Assembly (NCBI GenBank): GCA_035538335.1
Contig: DATLKN010000003.1
Location: forward strand, 62,001 to 126,000
Direction of reading: 5' to 3'
Source of the DNA: AP-15 sp035538335
Lineage (GTDB): Bacteria; Pseudomonadota; Alphaproteobacteria; ATCC43930; CGMCC-115725
DNA length: 64,000 bases
Part shown: positions 50,377 through 59,455 of the stretch, one piece after another
Numbering within the stretch: position 1 is the first letter of the stretch
How the letters are laid out: each line of letters begins with the position of its first letter
Program-made: the position numbers and the translations under genes
The notes under the pieces: generated by a model
The model's input: only the letters and a program-made list of their open reading frames with translations
Database searches by the model: none
Told to the model about the DNA's origin: nothing

Positions 50377-51479
50377 TCCCCGCTTTCCCGGTGCGCCGCG
50401 GCGAAATCTGCGAGCGAGCCGCTTTCGATCGCACGCCGCATATCGCTCATCAGATCGGCATAATAACGCAGGTTGTGGGCGGTCAGCAGCATGGCGCCGA
50501 GGATCTCGTTCGCGCGCGTCAGATGGTGCAGATAGGCGCGGCTGTAGCCGGCGCAAGCGGGGCAGGCGCATTCGGGGTCGAGGGGCCCGGTGTCGGCGGC
50601 ATGCCGCGCGTTGCGCAAATTGAGCGCGCCCCGGCGCGTGAAAGCCTGGCCGGTGCGCCCGGAGCGGGTCGGCAAGACGCAATCGAAGAGGTCGATGCCG
50701 CGCATGACCGCGCCGACCAGATCGCCGGGCTTGCCGACCCCCATCAGATAGCGCGGCTTTGCCGCCGGAAGCGCCGGCACCGTCGCGTCGAGGATTTCGA
50801 ACATCTGCCGCTGTCCCTCACCGATCGCCAGCCCGCCGACGGCATAGCCGTCGAAGCCGATCGCGAGAAGCCGCGCGGCCGAGCGGGCGCGCAATTCGGG
50901 ATCGAGGCCGCCCTGCACGATGCCGAAGATCGCGTGGCCGGCGCGCTCGACATAGGCGCGGCGCGAGCGCTCGGCCCAGCGCATCGAGAGTTCCATCGAA
51001 GTCTCGACCTGGCCGGGCTCGGCCGGGTACGGCGTGCATTCGTCGAGCGCCATCGTGATGTCGGCGCCGAGCAGGCGCTGGATCTCGACCGAGCGCTCGG
51101 GCGTCAACCGGTGCGGGCTGCCGTCGAGATGCGAGCGGAAAATGACGCCCTCCTCCTCGATCTTGCGCAATTTAGCGAGCGAGAAGACCTGAAAACCGCC
51201 CGAATCCGTGAGGATCGCGTAGGGCCAGTTCATGAAGCGGTGCAGACCGCCGAGGGCGGCCACCTGTTCGGCGCCGGGGCGCAGCATCAGGTGGTAGGTG
51301 TTGGCGAGGATCATGCGGGCGCCGGTCGCCGCCACCCCTTCCGCGGTCATCGCCTTGACCGTGCCGGCGGTGCCGCACGGCATGAAGGCCGGCGTTTCGA
51401 CGACCCCGTGCGCCGTCGAGAGCCGGCCCCGCCGCGCCTCTCCGTCGCGCGCCAACAACTCGAAGCGAAAGGCGCTCAC
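50373..51479 (-). CDS. tgt: tRNA-guanine(34) transglycosylase
   Basis: 368 residues; GTG start overlapping the queA stop. The first catalytic Asp is in ILTDSGGFQVFSLAKLRK, the nucleophile Asp region in RGIDLFDCVLPTRSGRTGQA, and the zinc ligands in CACPACAGYSRAYLHHL (C-x-C-x2-C ... H). The frame continues upstream into queA shadow sequence, so the GTG is preferred. It exchanges preQ1 for guanine 34 in Asp, Asn, His and Tyr tRNAs. Confidence 0.95.
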   Translation of the reverse strand: MSAFRFELLARDGEARRGRLSTAHGVVETPAFMPCGTAGTVKAMTAEGVAATGARMILANTYHLMLRPGAEQVAALGGLHRFMNWPYAILTDSGGFQVFSLAKLRKIEEEGVIFRSHLDGSPHRLTPERSVEIQRLLGADITMALDECTPYPAEPGQVETSMELSMRWAERSRRAYVERAGHAIFGIVQGGLDPELRARSAARLLAIGFDGYAVGGLAIGEGQRQMFEILDATVPALPAAKPRYLMGVGKPGDLVGAVMRGIDLFDCVLPTRSGRTGQAFTRRGALNLRNARHAADTGPLDPECACPACAGYSRAYLHHLTRANEILGAMLLTAHNLRYYADLMSDMRRAIESGSLADFAAAHRESGE

Positions 51480-52513
51480 CGCGGCCTCTCGATCAGGCAT
51501 GCGTCGCCATAGGAGTAGAAGCGGTAGCCCTCGCGAATCGCATGCGCATAGGCGGCGCGGATGCGCGGCAGCCCGGCGAGCGCGGCGACCAGCATCAGCA
51601 GGGTCGAGCGCGGCAGGTGGAAATTCGTCAGCAGCATGTCGATCGCGCGAAACCGGTATCCGGGCAATATGAAGAGGCGCGTCTCGCCGGCATAGGGCCG
51701 CACCTCGCCTTGTTCGGCCGCCGCGGTTTCGAGCAGCCGCAGCGAGGTCGTGCCGACCGCAACGACCCGCCCGCGCCGCAAACGTGCCGCAGCGATATGG
51801 CCGGCGGCCTCGGGCGAGAGGATGCCCCATTCGGCATGCATCCGGTGGGCGCGCGGGTCCCTTTCCTTGACCGGCAGAAAGGTGCCGGGGCCGACATGCA
51901 AGGTCAACGTCGTCCAGAGGATACCGCGCTCGGCGAGCCGGTCGAGAAGGCTCTGCGTGAAATGCAGCCCGGCGGTCGGCGCGGCGACGGCGCCCTCCTC
52001 GCGCGCGAAGATCGTCTGGTAGCGGACGCGGTCGCCCGGATCGCCGCCGCGCGGCCGCTTGAGGTAGGGCGGCAGCGGCATCGCGCCGTGCCGGGCGAGC
52101 GCGGCGCGGAAGTCCTCGCCCGCGACGCCGAAGCGCAGCGCGACATCCCCCTCGGGATATTTCGCCGCGACCCCGGCCGAAAAGCCCGGCGCGAATTCGA
52201 CGATGTCGCCGGGATCGAGGCGCCGGGCGCCTTTGACGAAGGCGCGCCACAGCCCCGGCTCCTCCTCGCGGTAGAGCGTCACCTCGATCTGCGCCATGCC
52301 GCGCCTTCCGTAGAGCCGCGCCGGGATCACCTTGGTGTCGTTGAAGACGAGGAGGTCGCCGGGGCGCAGCAACTCGGGCAGATCGCTTATCCGCCGATCG
52401 GCGAAATCCCCCGCTGCGGGAAGGACGAGGAGCCGCGCCGCCTCGCGCGGCTCGCACGGCCGGTCGGCGATCCGCTCCGGCGGCAAATCGTAGGCGAAAT
52501 CATCGAGATGCAT
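51476..52513 (-). CDS. queA: S-adenosylmethionine:tRNA ribosyltransferase-isomerase
   Basis: 345 residues beginning MHLDDFAYDLPPERIADRPC, the standard QueA N-terminus. Key blocks are RPGDLLVFNDTKVIPARLYG, APTAGLHFTQSLLDRLAERG, LHVGPGTFLPVKERD and NFHLPRSTLLMLVAALAG. It transfers the ribosyl group of SAM to preQ1-tRNA to make epoxyqueuosine. It is the first gene of the queA-tgt-queF-queG operon. Confidence 0.95.
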   Translation of the reverse strand: MHLDDFAYDLPPERIADRPCEPREAARLLVLPAAGDFADRRISDLPELLRPGDLLVFNDTKVIPARLYGRRGMAQIEVTLYREEEPGLWRAFVKGARRLDPGDIVEFAPGFSAGVAAKYPEGDVALRFGVAGEDFRAALARHGAMPLPPYLKRPRGGDPGDRVRYQTIFAREEGAVAAPTAGLHFTQSLLDRLAERGILWTTLTLHVGPGTFLPVKERDPRAHRMHAEWGILSPEAAGHIAAARLRRGRVVAVGTTSLRLLETAAAEQGEVRPYAGETRLFILPGYRFRAIDMLLTNFHLPRSTLLMLVAALAGLPRIRAAYAHAIREGYRFYSYGDACLIERPR

Positions 52514-52527
52514 CGGCCGGGGAGGTT

Positions 52528-52740
52528 GTCATCGCGGGCGCGGCGAAGCAATCTCGCCGGGATTGCTTCGGCGTCAATGGGCGCCTCGCAAGCGACAGCC
52601 TACTCCGTCTCCGCCCCCGGGCGCGGAGAGGATGGGGTGAGGTGGGGGACGCCGGAGCGCTCGCCGACACCCACCTCACCTTCCCATCGCTGCGCGATGG
52701 GCCCCTCCCTCTCCCCCCTGAAGGGCGGAGAGGGTGAAAC
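52528..52740. repeat. Family B palindrome plus GGTGAGGTGGG-type repeat
   Basis: 52528-52597 is a degenerate family B copy (ATCGCGGGCGCGGCGAAGCA ... GATTGCTTCGGCGTCA). 52605-52740 has paired GGATGGGGTGAGGTGGGG and CCCACCTCACCTTCCCATCG arms, followed by CCCTCTCCCCCCTGAAGGGC-GGAGAGGG. The same second type recurs at 59943-60034. Together they fill the 230-bp gap between ilvD and queA; no gene is seen. Confidence 0.65.
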
Positions 52741-52743
52741 GGG

Positions 52744-54480
52744 TCAGATATCGGCGTAGATATGCGTTTCGGCGCGGGCGCCGGGGTGGGTGACGGCGCC
52801 TTTCTCGGCATCGCCCACGGTCTGCGCGTATTTCCACAAGGTGCCGGACTGGTAGTCGGTGCGGCGCGGCTGCCAGGATTTGCGGCGCTCGGCAAGTTCG
52901 GCGTCGGAAAGCGCCACATCGATCGTGCCGGCCGCGGCGTCGATCGTGATCTTGTCGCCGTTGCGCAACAGGCCGATCGGGCCGCCGACCGCCGCCTCCG
53001 GCCCGACATGACCGATGCAGAAGCCGTGCGTCGCGCCGGAAAAGCGCCCGTCGGTGATCAGCGCCACCTTCTCGCCGACCCCCTGGCCGTAAAGCGCGGC
53101 GGTCGTCGACAGCATCTCGCGCATGCCGGGGCCGCCGCGCGGCCCCTCGTAGCGGATCACGATGACGTCGCCCTCCTTGTAGGCGCGCTTCTCGACCGCG
53201 GCGAAAGCGTCCTCTTCGCAATCGAAGCAGAGGGCCGTGCCCTCGAAGCGCTGCCGCTGCAGGCCGGCGACCTTCACGATCGCGCCCTGCGGCGCCAGAT
53301 TGCCCTTGAGCGCCACCAGCCCGCCGGTCGGCGCATACGGGTTCGAGGTCGGGCGCACGACGTCCTGCCCGGAGGGGACGCGCACATTCGCCAGATTCTC
53401 GGCGACGGTCTTGCCGGTCACGGTGATGCAGTCGCCGTGCAGATAGCCGCCGTCGAGCAATGCCCGCATCAACACCGGCACGCCGCCAATATCGTGCAGG
53501 TCTTTCATCACGTATTTGCCGCCCGGCGTCATGCTGGCGATATAGGGCGTCTTGCGGGCGATCTCGCCGAAATCGTGCAAGCTGAACTCGATCCCGGCCT
53601 CGCTCGCGATCGCCGGGATGTGCAGCCCGCCATTGGTCGAGCCGCCGGCCGCGGCGACGACCATCGCGGCGTTCTCGATCGCCCTGCGGGTGACGATGTC
53701 GCGCGGCCGGATGTTCCGGCGTATGAGGTCCATGACCGCCTGCCCCGACGCCTCGGCATAGGCGTCGCGCGAGTCATAGGGCGCCGGCGCCCCCGCCGAG
53801 CCCGGCAGCGCGAGCCCGATCGCCTCCGAGACGCAGGCCATCGTGTTGGCCGTGAAGAGCCCGCCGCAGGAGCCGGCCGAGGGGCAGGCGACGCATTCGA
53901 GCTCGTGCAAATCCTCGTCGCTGAGCGCCCCGACATTGTGCGCGCCGACCGCCTCGAACACGTTGCCGATCGTCACGTCCTTGCCCTTGAAGCGGCCGGG
54001 CAGGATCGAGCCGCCATACATGAAGACCGCGGGCACGTTGAGGCGCAGCATCGCCATCATCAGTCCGGGCAGCGACTTGTCGCAGCCGGCCAGCCCGACG
54101 AGCGCGTCGTAGCAATGGCCGCGCATCGTCAATTCGACCGAGTCGGCGATGACCTCGCGGCTGACGAGCGAGGATTTCATGCCGGCATGGCCCATCGCGA
54201 TGCCGTCGGTGACGGTGATCGTCGTGAATTCGCGCGGCGTGCCGTGCGCCGCGGCCACCCCCTTCTTGACCGACTGCGCCTGGCGCGCCAGCGAGATGTT
54301 GCAGGGCGCGGCCTCGTTCCAGGTGGTCGCGACGCCGACCAGCGGCTGCGCGATCTGCTCGTCCGAGAGGCCCATCGAATAGAGAAAGGCGCGGTGCGGC
54401 GCCCGCTCGGGGCCGATCGTCACGTGCCGGCTCGGCATCCGCGACTTGTCGAATAGAGGGGTTCTCTGATCGTCGGGCAT
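52744..54480 (-). CDS. ilvD: Dihydroxy-acid dehydratase
   Basis: 578 residues; ATG 54480 follows GGGAGGAAAG. Iron-sulfur cysteines lie in GLAGCDKSLPGLMMAML and CPSAGSCGGLFTANTMACVS; the N-terminal GVATTWNEAAPCNISLARQA carries the first. Active-site region GGSTNGGLHIPAIASEAG and the C-terminal ITDGRFSGATHGFCIGHVGP are also intact. It makes the 2-keto acids of valine and isoleucine synthesis. The gene stands alone on the minus strand. Confidence 0.95.
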   Translation of the reverse strand: MPDDQRTPLFDKSRMPSRHVTIGPERAPHRAFLYSMGLSDEQIAQPLVGVATTWNEAAPCNISLARQAQSVKKGVAAAHGTPREFTTITVTDGIAMGHAGMKSSLVSREVIADSVELTMRGHCYDALVGLAGCDKSLPGLMMAMLRLNVPAVFMYGGSILPGRFKGKDVTIGNVFEAVGAHNVGALSDEDLHELECVACPSAGSCGGLFTANTMACVSEAIGLALPGSAGAPAPYDSRDAYAEASGQAVMDLIRRNIRPRDIVTRRAIENAAMVVAAAGGSTNGGLHIPAIASEAGIEFSLHDFGEIARKTPYIASMTPGGKYVMKDLHDIGGVPVLMRALLDGGYLHGDCITVTGKTVAENLANVRVPSGQDVVRPTSNPYAPTGGLVALKGNLAPQGAIVKVAGLQRQRFEGTALCFDCEEDAFAAVEKRAYKEGDVIVIRYEGPRGGPGMREMLSTTAALYGQGVGEKVALITDGRFSGATHGFCIGHVGPEAAVGGPIGLLRNGDKITIDAAAGTIDVALSDAELAERRKSWQPRRTDYQSGTLWKYAQTVGDAEKGAVTHPGARAETHIYADI

Positions 54481-54606
54481 CGCCTTTCCTCCCAGCGCCG
54501 CTCGAGGCGGGCACCGTAGCGATCCCAATGAGCTTGATCAATGCCGCGTTGGCCGCGGCGGCGCGGCAGGGAGGCTTCCGCGCCGCCGCGGCCGGGCGGG
54601 CTTCGC

Positions 54607-54972
54607 CTAGGACGCGCCGCCTTTAGGCTTGACGACGATCTTGCCGAGCATCATCGGATGGAAGGTGCAGCCGTAAACGTAGGTTCCCGGCTTCGCGAAG
54701 GTGAAGGAAAAGCTGTCGTTGGTGTCGAGCGGCTCGGAGCGGAAGGCGCCGGTCTGGGCGGCGACGCTGTGCGGGCTGCCGTCGTCGTTCTTCCACATGA
54801 CGGTGGTTCCCGCCGTGACCGTCAGCGTCGCCGGCTGGAATTGGAAGTTGCGGATATCGACGACGGTTGGCGAGGGTGCCGCCGCCGTCTCGCCGGCGAC
54901 GGCGCCCGGCCCGGCGGCGGCGAACATGATTGCCGCCGCGAGCGCTCCAAGAACCGCGCGTTTCGGGATCAT
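54607..54972 (-). CDS. Secreted cupredoxin (plastocyanin/amicyanin-like)
   Basis: 121 residues. A signal peptide (MIPKRAVLGALAAAIMFAAA...AVAG) ends near residue 26. The beta-sandwich core is FQFQPATLTVTAGTTVMWKN. Type 1 copper ligands are complete: His in DGSPHSVAAQ, and Cys, His and Met in YVYGCTFHPMMLGKIVV. It carries electrons in the periplasm. It starts 11 bp after the metallophosphoesterase gene, so the two probably form an operon. Confidence 0.9.
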   Translation of the reverse strand: MIPKRAVLGALAAAIMFAAAGPGAVAGETAAAPSPTVVDIRNFQFQPATLTVTAGTTVMWKNDDGSPHSVAAQTGAFRSEPLDTNDSFSFTFAKPGTYVYGCTFHPMMLGKIVVKPKGGAS

Positions 54973-54983
54973 CGCCGCCTCCC

Positions 54984-55955
54984 TCACGCGACGAGCGCGC
55001 TGTCGATCAGGGCCGGCGCGCCCTTGCTGTGCGCGAAGTCGACAGTGCGCACGCCGAGATACTCGCCGAGCTTGCCGGCCGGCAGCTTGAGCGGGGCGAA
55101 GTGCGGCTCGGGGCCCGGCGGGGTAATCGGGAACGCCGTCGATCGCGCGGTGTGGAAGGTGATGTTGCCTTCGACCTTCTGGAAGATCTGGTGAATGTGG
55201 CCGTTCAACACCGTCACCGAGCCGAAGCGCTTCAGGTAGGAGAAGGCCTGGCCGGCATCGAGGGTGCCCCAGCCCCATTTCTCGTAGATCGTCCACAGCG
55301 GCACATGCGCCATGACGACGATCGGCGTGCTCGCCGGGCGCCGCGCGAGGTCCTTTTCGAGCCATTCGAGCTGGTCGTTGCCGAGCTGGGCGAGACCGCT
55401 GGGCTGGAAGCCCGGCAGGAAGCCGTAGACATTGATGAGCCCGATGAAATGGACGCCGCCCATGTCGAAGCTGTACCAGCCGCGGCCCTGCGTCCCCTTG
55501 CCGTAGCGCGCGAGATAGGCCTTGCCGTTGCTGAGATCGGCAATGTCATGCTCGCCCGGAATGTGGAAGACCTGCTTCTTGGCGCCGCCGATGATCTGGT
55601 CGGCGGTGTCCCATTGGTCCGGCTTCGACAGGTGGCTGATGTCGCCGGTGTGAACGAGGAAGGCGGGCGGCGCCTTCATCGCGTTGATCTTGGCGATTGC
55701 CTCGCCGAGCGTCTTTTCCGGCGTCGGGTTGGCCGGCAGGTGGAAGCCGATGTGGCTGTCGCTGATCTGGACGAAGGTCGGCTGGCTCGCGGCGGCCTCG
55801 GCGGCGTCCGCCTCGCCGATCAGCCCCAATGTCTTGGGCACGCCGCCGGCGAGGCTCCATACCACCCCGGTGCCGGCCCAGCTCATGCATTTGAGAAAGC
55901 CGCGCCGGTGCATGCCGTCGGCATCCGGGCGGCCCTTGTCGTCGCGATCGCGCAT
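54984..55955 (-). CDS. Tat-exported calcineurin-like metallophosphoesterase
   Basis: 323 residues. The N-terminal HRRGFLKCMSWAGTGVVWSL is a twin-arginine signal, preceded by a polar lead. The metal-binding motifs follow: FVQISDSHIGFHLPA (DxH), FLVHTGDISHL (GD), IPGEHDIADLS (usually GNHD, here GEHD), VVMAHVPLWT and VLNGHIHQIF (GHxH). The arrangement resembles the Icc/CpdA class. Export through Tat suggests cofactor loading in the cytoplasm. It is coupled to a cupredoxin gene; the substrate is unknown. Confidence 0.88.
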   Translation of the reverse strand: MRDRDDKGRPDADGMHRRGFLKCMSWAGTGVVWSLAGGVPKTLGLIGEADAAEAAASQPTFVQISDSHIGFHLPANPTPEKTLGEAIAKINAMKAPPAFLVHTGDISHLSKPDQWDTADQIIGGAKKQVFHIPGEHDIADLSNGKAYLARYGKGTQGRGWYSFDMGGVHFIGLINVYGFLPGFQPSGLAQLGNDQLEWLEKDLARRPASTPIVVMAHVPLWTIYEKWGWGTLDAGQAFSYLKRFGSVTVLNGHIHQIFQKVEGNITFHTARSTAFPITPPGPEPHFAPLKLPAGKLGEYLGVRTVDFAHSKGAPALIDSALVA

Positions 55956-56109
55956 CTTCGTCTCCCTCCTCGAAGCGGTTGTGACGCGACCCTTGACCGG
56001 CGCTCTTGCCGTTTTATTCCCGGGCGCGGCGGATAATCGCCTTGCGCGGCGCCCGGAAGCTTTCTAAAGGACGTGGCCCAGGGGAATCGCGCGATCGGGA
56101 GGCAATGCG

Positions 56110-56451
56110 ATGCGCAGGACGGCCGCGCTCGGCGTCTTGGTTTTGCTGCTGACGGGCTGCTTCGGCTCCAGAGATTCGGCGACCCTGGTGCTGGTCAACT
56201 CATTTTGGGACCGCGTCCATGTCGAGGCGGTGATCACGGCGAGCGACGATTGCGACAACCGCGGCAAGGGCTACGTCACGACAGAGCATTTCGTCATGCT
56301 CAAGGACCAGAAGCATGATGTCGTCGCGCCGCGTGCCGAGAACATCTGCTGGCGGCACGACCGCAACCCGAACAACCCGGCCCCCGGCGCGTGGTCGGAT
56401 TGGAGCAAGGCGATCATGTATCCGGGCGCGACGAAGACCACCGATTTGTGA
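56110..56451 (+). CDS. Small lipoprotein of unknown function
   Basis: 113 residues. The signal peptide MRRTAALGVLVLLLTGCFGS ends in a lipobox (LLTGC, lipidated Cys 17). The mature part is hydrophilic (DSATLVLVNSFWDRVHVEAV, NRGKGYVTTEHFVMLKDQKH, ICWRHDRNPNNPAPGAWSDW) with Cys residues that could pair. No family was recognised. It is separated by 154 bp from the divergent metallophosphoesterase gene. Confidence 0.8.
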   Translation: MRRTAALGVLVLLLTGCFGSRDSATLVLVNSFWDRVHVEAVITASDDCDNRGKGYVTTEHFVMLKDQKHDVVAPRAENICWRHDRNPNNPAPGAWSDWSKAIMYPGATKTTDL

Positions 56452-56483
56452 GCCGCCGGCAGCCTATCCCGACAGGCGCCGCC

Positions 56484-57389
56484 CTATTTACCGGCTGCGC
56501 GGCGGACGCCGAGCCAGCGTCCCGGACGCAGCCTTTCGCCGAGCACGAGCAGCAGCGCGAGGAGGATCATCGCCATCGCCACTAGATCGCGCGGGTGCAG
56601 CCGCTCGCCGGTGAGCCACGCGCTCGAGACGACGCCGACGCAAGGGACGACGAGTGCGCTGATGCTCGAAAGCCCGGCCGGCAGCTTCTGCACGACGCGA
56701 AACCAGGCGAAATAGGCAAGCCCGTTCGCCCCGGCGCCGAGAAACAGGAGCGCCAGCCATTCGCGCTCGCCGGCCCGCGCGAAATCGGGCGGAAAACTTG
56801 TCAAGAGCCAGATGAGGCTCATCGGCACGAGCCCGACGAGGATCTGCCAGCCGACGACCACGGAGAGGCCGGCATGCCACTCGCGCCGCTTGAACCACAC
56901 CGTGCCGAGGCCGAAGGCGACGGCCGCGACGAGGGTTATCGCGGCGCCGAGCGGCGCGTTCCGCAGATGCGACAGATCCTGCGACAAGAGGACGGCGATC
57001 GCGGCGGCGGCGAGGAAGAGCGCGGCGACGCGGTTTCGCGTCAGCCGCTCGCCGAGCATCGGCCAGGCGAGAAGGCTCGCCCAGATCGGCATCGTGTAGA
57101 CGAGGATCGAGGTGCGTCCGGGGCCGAGCAGATAGACCCCGAGCGTGAAGCACACCGGCAATACGGCCATGTTCAACAGGCCCGAGATCGCGAGATCGCG
57201 CCACGCCTCGCGCTCGACCGCAAAGGATTGCCGGCGCAGCCCGGCGTGCAGAAACAGCGCGCCGGCGCCGAGCAGCTGCACGAGGCAGCGCACCGTCATG
57301 ACGCCGAAACCCTTGAGCGCGATCGCCGTCACCGGGTAGGAGACGCCCCAGATCAGCCAGACGAGGACGAGAAGGAGAAACGCCGTCAT
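56484..57389 (-). CDS. EamA-family transporter (drug/metabolite exporter superfamily)
   Basis: 301 residues with ten membrane helices, as expected for two EamA repeats. It starts MTAFLLLVLVWLIWGVSYPV; repeat 1 contains LGPGRTSILVYTMPIWASLL and repeat 2 starts LGAAITLVAAVAFGLGTVWF. ATG 57389 is chosen since upstream sequence lacks family match. Members export amino acids and other metabolites; the substrate is not predicted. Confidence 0.88.
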   Translation of the reverse strand: MTAFLLLVLVWLIWGVSYPVTAIALKGFGVMTVRCLVQLLGAGALFLHAGLRRQSFAVEREAWRDLAISGLLNMAVLPVCFTLGVYLLGPGRTSILVYTMPIWASLLAWPMLGERLTRNRVAALFLAAAAIAVLLSQDLSHLRNAPLGAAITLVAAVAFGLGTVWFKRREWHAGLSVVVGWQILVGLVPMSLIWLLTSFPPDFARAGEREWLALLFLGAGANGLAYFAWFRVVQKLPAGLSSISALVVPCVGVVSSAWLTGERLHPRDLVAMAMILLALLLVLGERLRPGRWLGVRRAAGK

Positions 57390-57472
57390 CGGCGCGCGAC
57401 GAGGGGCTGAGTGCCGAGCAAGAGCAAATCCTTCCGAACCGTTACGGATCTCGGCACAGCCCCACCCTCGTC

Positions 57473-57585
57473 GTCCCGGCCCACGGGTCCCCGCTCCGCG
57501 CGGCCCGAGGATCAACTCCGGCCGGGACCCAGGATCGCCGTGGATACCGGCCTTCGCCGGTATGACAAGGAAGGGGTGCGATCCG
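57473..57585. repeat. Palindromic repeat upstream of the ThDP enzyme
   Basis: TCGTCGTCCCGGCCCACGGG on the left and GATACCGGCCTTCGCCGGTATGAC-type sequence on the right, with an inner GACCCAGGATCGCCG. It resembles 12936-13020. It fills most of the 288-bp gap between EamA and the ThDP enzyme, whose promoter must lie beyond it. Confidence 0.6.
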
Positions 57586-57677
57586 GGAACCTATGGACCA
57601 GCGCACCGGCCCGACAAGAGCTATACGCCGAGCGGCGGCTTGCCGTAAGATTTGCCGACCGGAAAGAGGAGCCCCCC

Positions 57678-59321
57678 ATGAAAGTCGCAAACGCGGTCGC
57701 CGAGGTCCTGAAGCGCGAAGGCATCGATTTCCTGATCGGCTATCCGGTCAACCCGATCATCGAGGCCGCAGCCGAAGCAGACATCCGCACGATCATGGTG
57801 CGCCAGGAGCGGATCGGCCTGCACATGTGCGACGCCATCGCCAAGGTGACTTCGGGCGAGCGCATCGGCGTCTTTGCGATGCAGCACGGCCCCGGCACCG
57901 AGAACGCGTTCGGCGGGGTGGCGCAATCCTACGGCGATTCCTGCCCGGTCGTCGTGCTGCCGGCAGGATATGCGCGCAACATCAACCAGGTCCGGCCGAA
58001 CTTCAACGCGGCGCTCAATTTCCGCAACGTCACCAAATGGTCGGAACAGGTGACGGTCGCCGAGGCGACGGTCGAGGCGCTGCGCCGCGCCTTCACGCAA
58101 GTGAGGAACGGACGCCCGGCGCCGGTGCTGATCGAATTCCCGTCGGACCTGCTGCGCGAGGAGTTCCCCGGCACGATCGACTACAGGAAGGCGCCGGCGC
58201 TGAAGAGCGGGCCCGATCCGCGCTCGGTCTCCGAGATCGCCGCGGCGCTGGTCGCCGCGCAGCACCCGGTAATCTGCGCCGGGCAGGGCGTGCATTACGG
58301 CAAGGCCTGGAAACAGCTGCAGGAACTGGCTGAATTGCTGGAAGCGCCGGTGATGACGACCTTGCCCGGCAAGAGCGCCTTTCCCGAGAACCACCCGCTG
58401 TCGCTCGGCTCGGGCGGCATCGGCATCGGCAAGCACCTGCACCATTTCCTCACCCATGCCGACCTCGTCTTCGGCATCGGCTGCAGCTTCACCCGCTCGA
58501 GCTTTGCGACGCCGATGCCGAAGGGTATGCGCATCGCGCACGCGACGCTCGACCCGGCCGACATCAACAAGGACGTGCCGGTGGAATTGGCGGCGGTCGG
58601 CGACGCCGGGCTGACGCTCGACGCGCTGCTCCTCGAGGTGAGGGACCGCCTCAAAGGGCGGCCGCGCGACCGGCTGGCGCAGGTGACGCGCCAGATCCGC
58701 GAATTGCGCGAAGGCTGGATGGCGGAATGGATGCCGCGGCTGACGGCCGGGACGACGCCGCTGTCGCCCTACCGCGTCATCTGGGACCTCTTGCACACGG
58801 TCGATGTCAAGAACACGATCATCACGCACGACGCCGGCAGCCCCAGGGACCAGCTGTCGCCGTTCTGGGTCAGCGAGAACCCGCTCGGCTATCTCGGCTG
58901 GGGCAAGACGACGCAACTCGGCTACGGGCTCGGGCTTGCCATGGGAGCGAAGCTCGTCGCGCCCGAGAAGCTGTGCATCAACGTCTGGGGCGATGCGGCG
59001 ATCGGCTTCACCGGCATGGATTTCGAGACGGCGGTGCGGGAACGCCTCCCGATCCTCTCGATCCTGCTGAACAATTTCTCGATGGCGATCGAATTGAAGG
59101 TCATGCCGGTGGCGACCGAGAAGTACCGCTCGACCGACATCAGCGGCAATTACGCGGATTTCGCGAAGGCATTGGGCGGCTATGGCGAACGGGTCACGCA
59201 GCCCGGCGAGATCGTCCCGGCGATCCGGCGCGGCATCGCCAAGACCCGCGAGGGCACCCCGGCATTGCTCGAATTCATCACCGAAAAGGCGGTCGACGTC
59301 TCGCGCTTCGCGATCGCTTAG
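57678..59321 (+). CDS. Thiamine diphosphate-dependent enzyme (acetolactate synthase-like)
   Basis: 547 residues. ATG 57678 begins MKVANAVAEVLKREGIDFLI, the standard N-terminal PYR domain. The activating Glu is in IRTIMVRQERIGLHMCDAIA. The ThDP-binding motif is WGDAAIGFTGMDFETAVRER...LLNN, with GDA in place of GDG. The family includes acetolactate synthase, benzoylformate decarboxylase and sulfoacetaldehyde acetyltransferase; there is no small regulatory subunit nearby. Which C-C bond reaction it runs is not known. Confidence 0.85.
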   Translation: MKVANAVAEVLKREGIDFLIGYPVNPIIEAAAEADIRTIMVRQERIGLHMCDAIAKVTSGERIGVFAMQHGPGTENAFGGVAQSYGDSCPVVVLPAGYARNINQVRPNFNAALNFRNVTKWSEQVTVAEATVEALRRAFTQVRNGRPAPVLIEFPSDLLREEFPGTIDYRKAPALKSGPDPRSVSEIAAALVAAQHPVICAGQGVHYGKAWKQLQELAELLEAPVMTTLPGKSAFPENHPLSLGSGGIGIGKHLHHFLTHADLVFGIGCSFTRSSFATPMPKGMRIAHATLDPADINKDVPVELAAVGDAGLTLDALLLEVRDRLKGRPRDRLAQVTRQIRELREGWMAEWMPRLTAGTTPLSPYRVIWDLLHTVDVKNTIITHDAGSPRDQLSPFWVSENPLGYLGWGKTTQLGYGLGLAMGAKLVAPEKLCINVWGDAAIGFTGMDFETAVRERLPILSILLNNFSMAIELKVMPVATEKYRSTDISGNYADFAKALGGYGERVTQPGEIVPAIRRGIAKTREGTPALLEFITEKAVDVSRFAIA

Positions 59322-59346
59322 ACGCCATCCGGCGACACTGTGCGTT

Positions 59347-59434
59347 GTCATTGCGAGCGCAGCGAAGCAATCCCGGCGATCGAGGGCTACTCCGCTCGGG
59401 ATTGCTTCGTCGCCTAGCGGCTCCTCGCAATGAC
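59347..59434. repeat. Long palindromic repeat, family B
   Basis: GTCATTGCGAGCGCAGCGAA...CCCG (59347-59375) and CGGGATTGCTTCGTCGCCTA...ATGAC (59397-59434) are inverted arms between the ThDP-enzyme gene and the secreted GlcG-like gene. A likely transcribed hairpin of about 30 bp. Confidence 0.8.
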
Positions 59435-59455
59435 ATCGCTTAAAGGGAGGAAACG

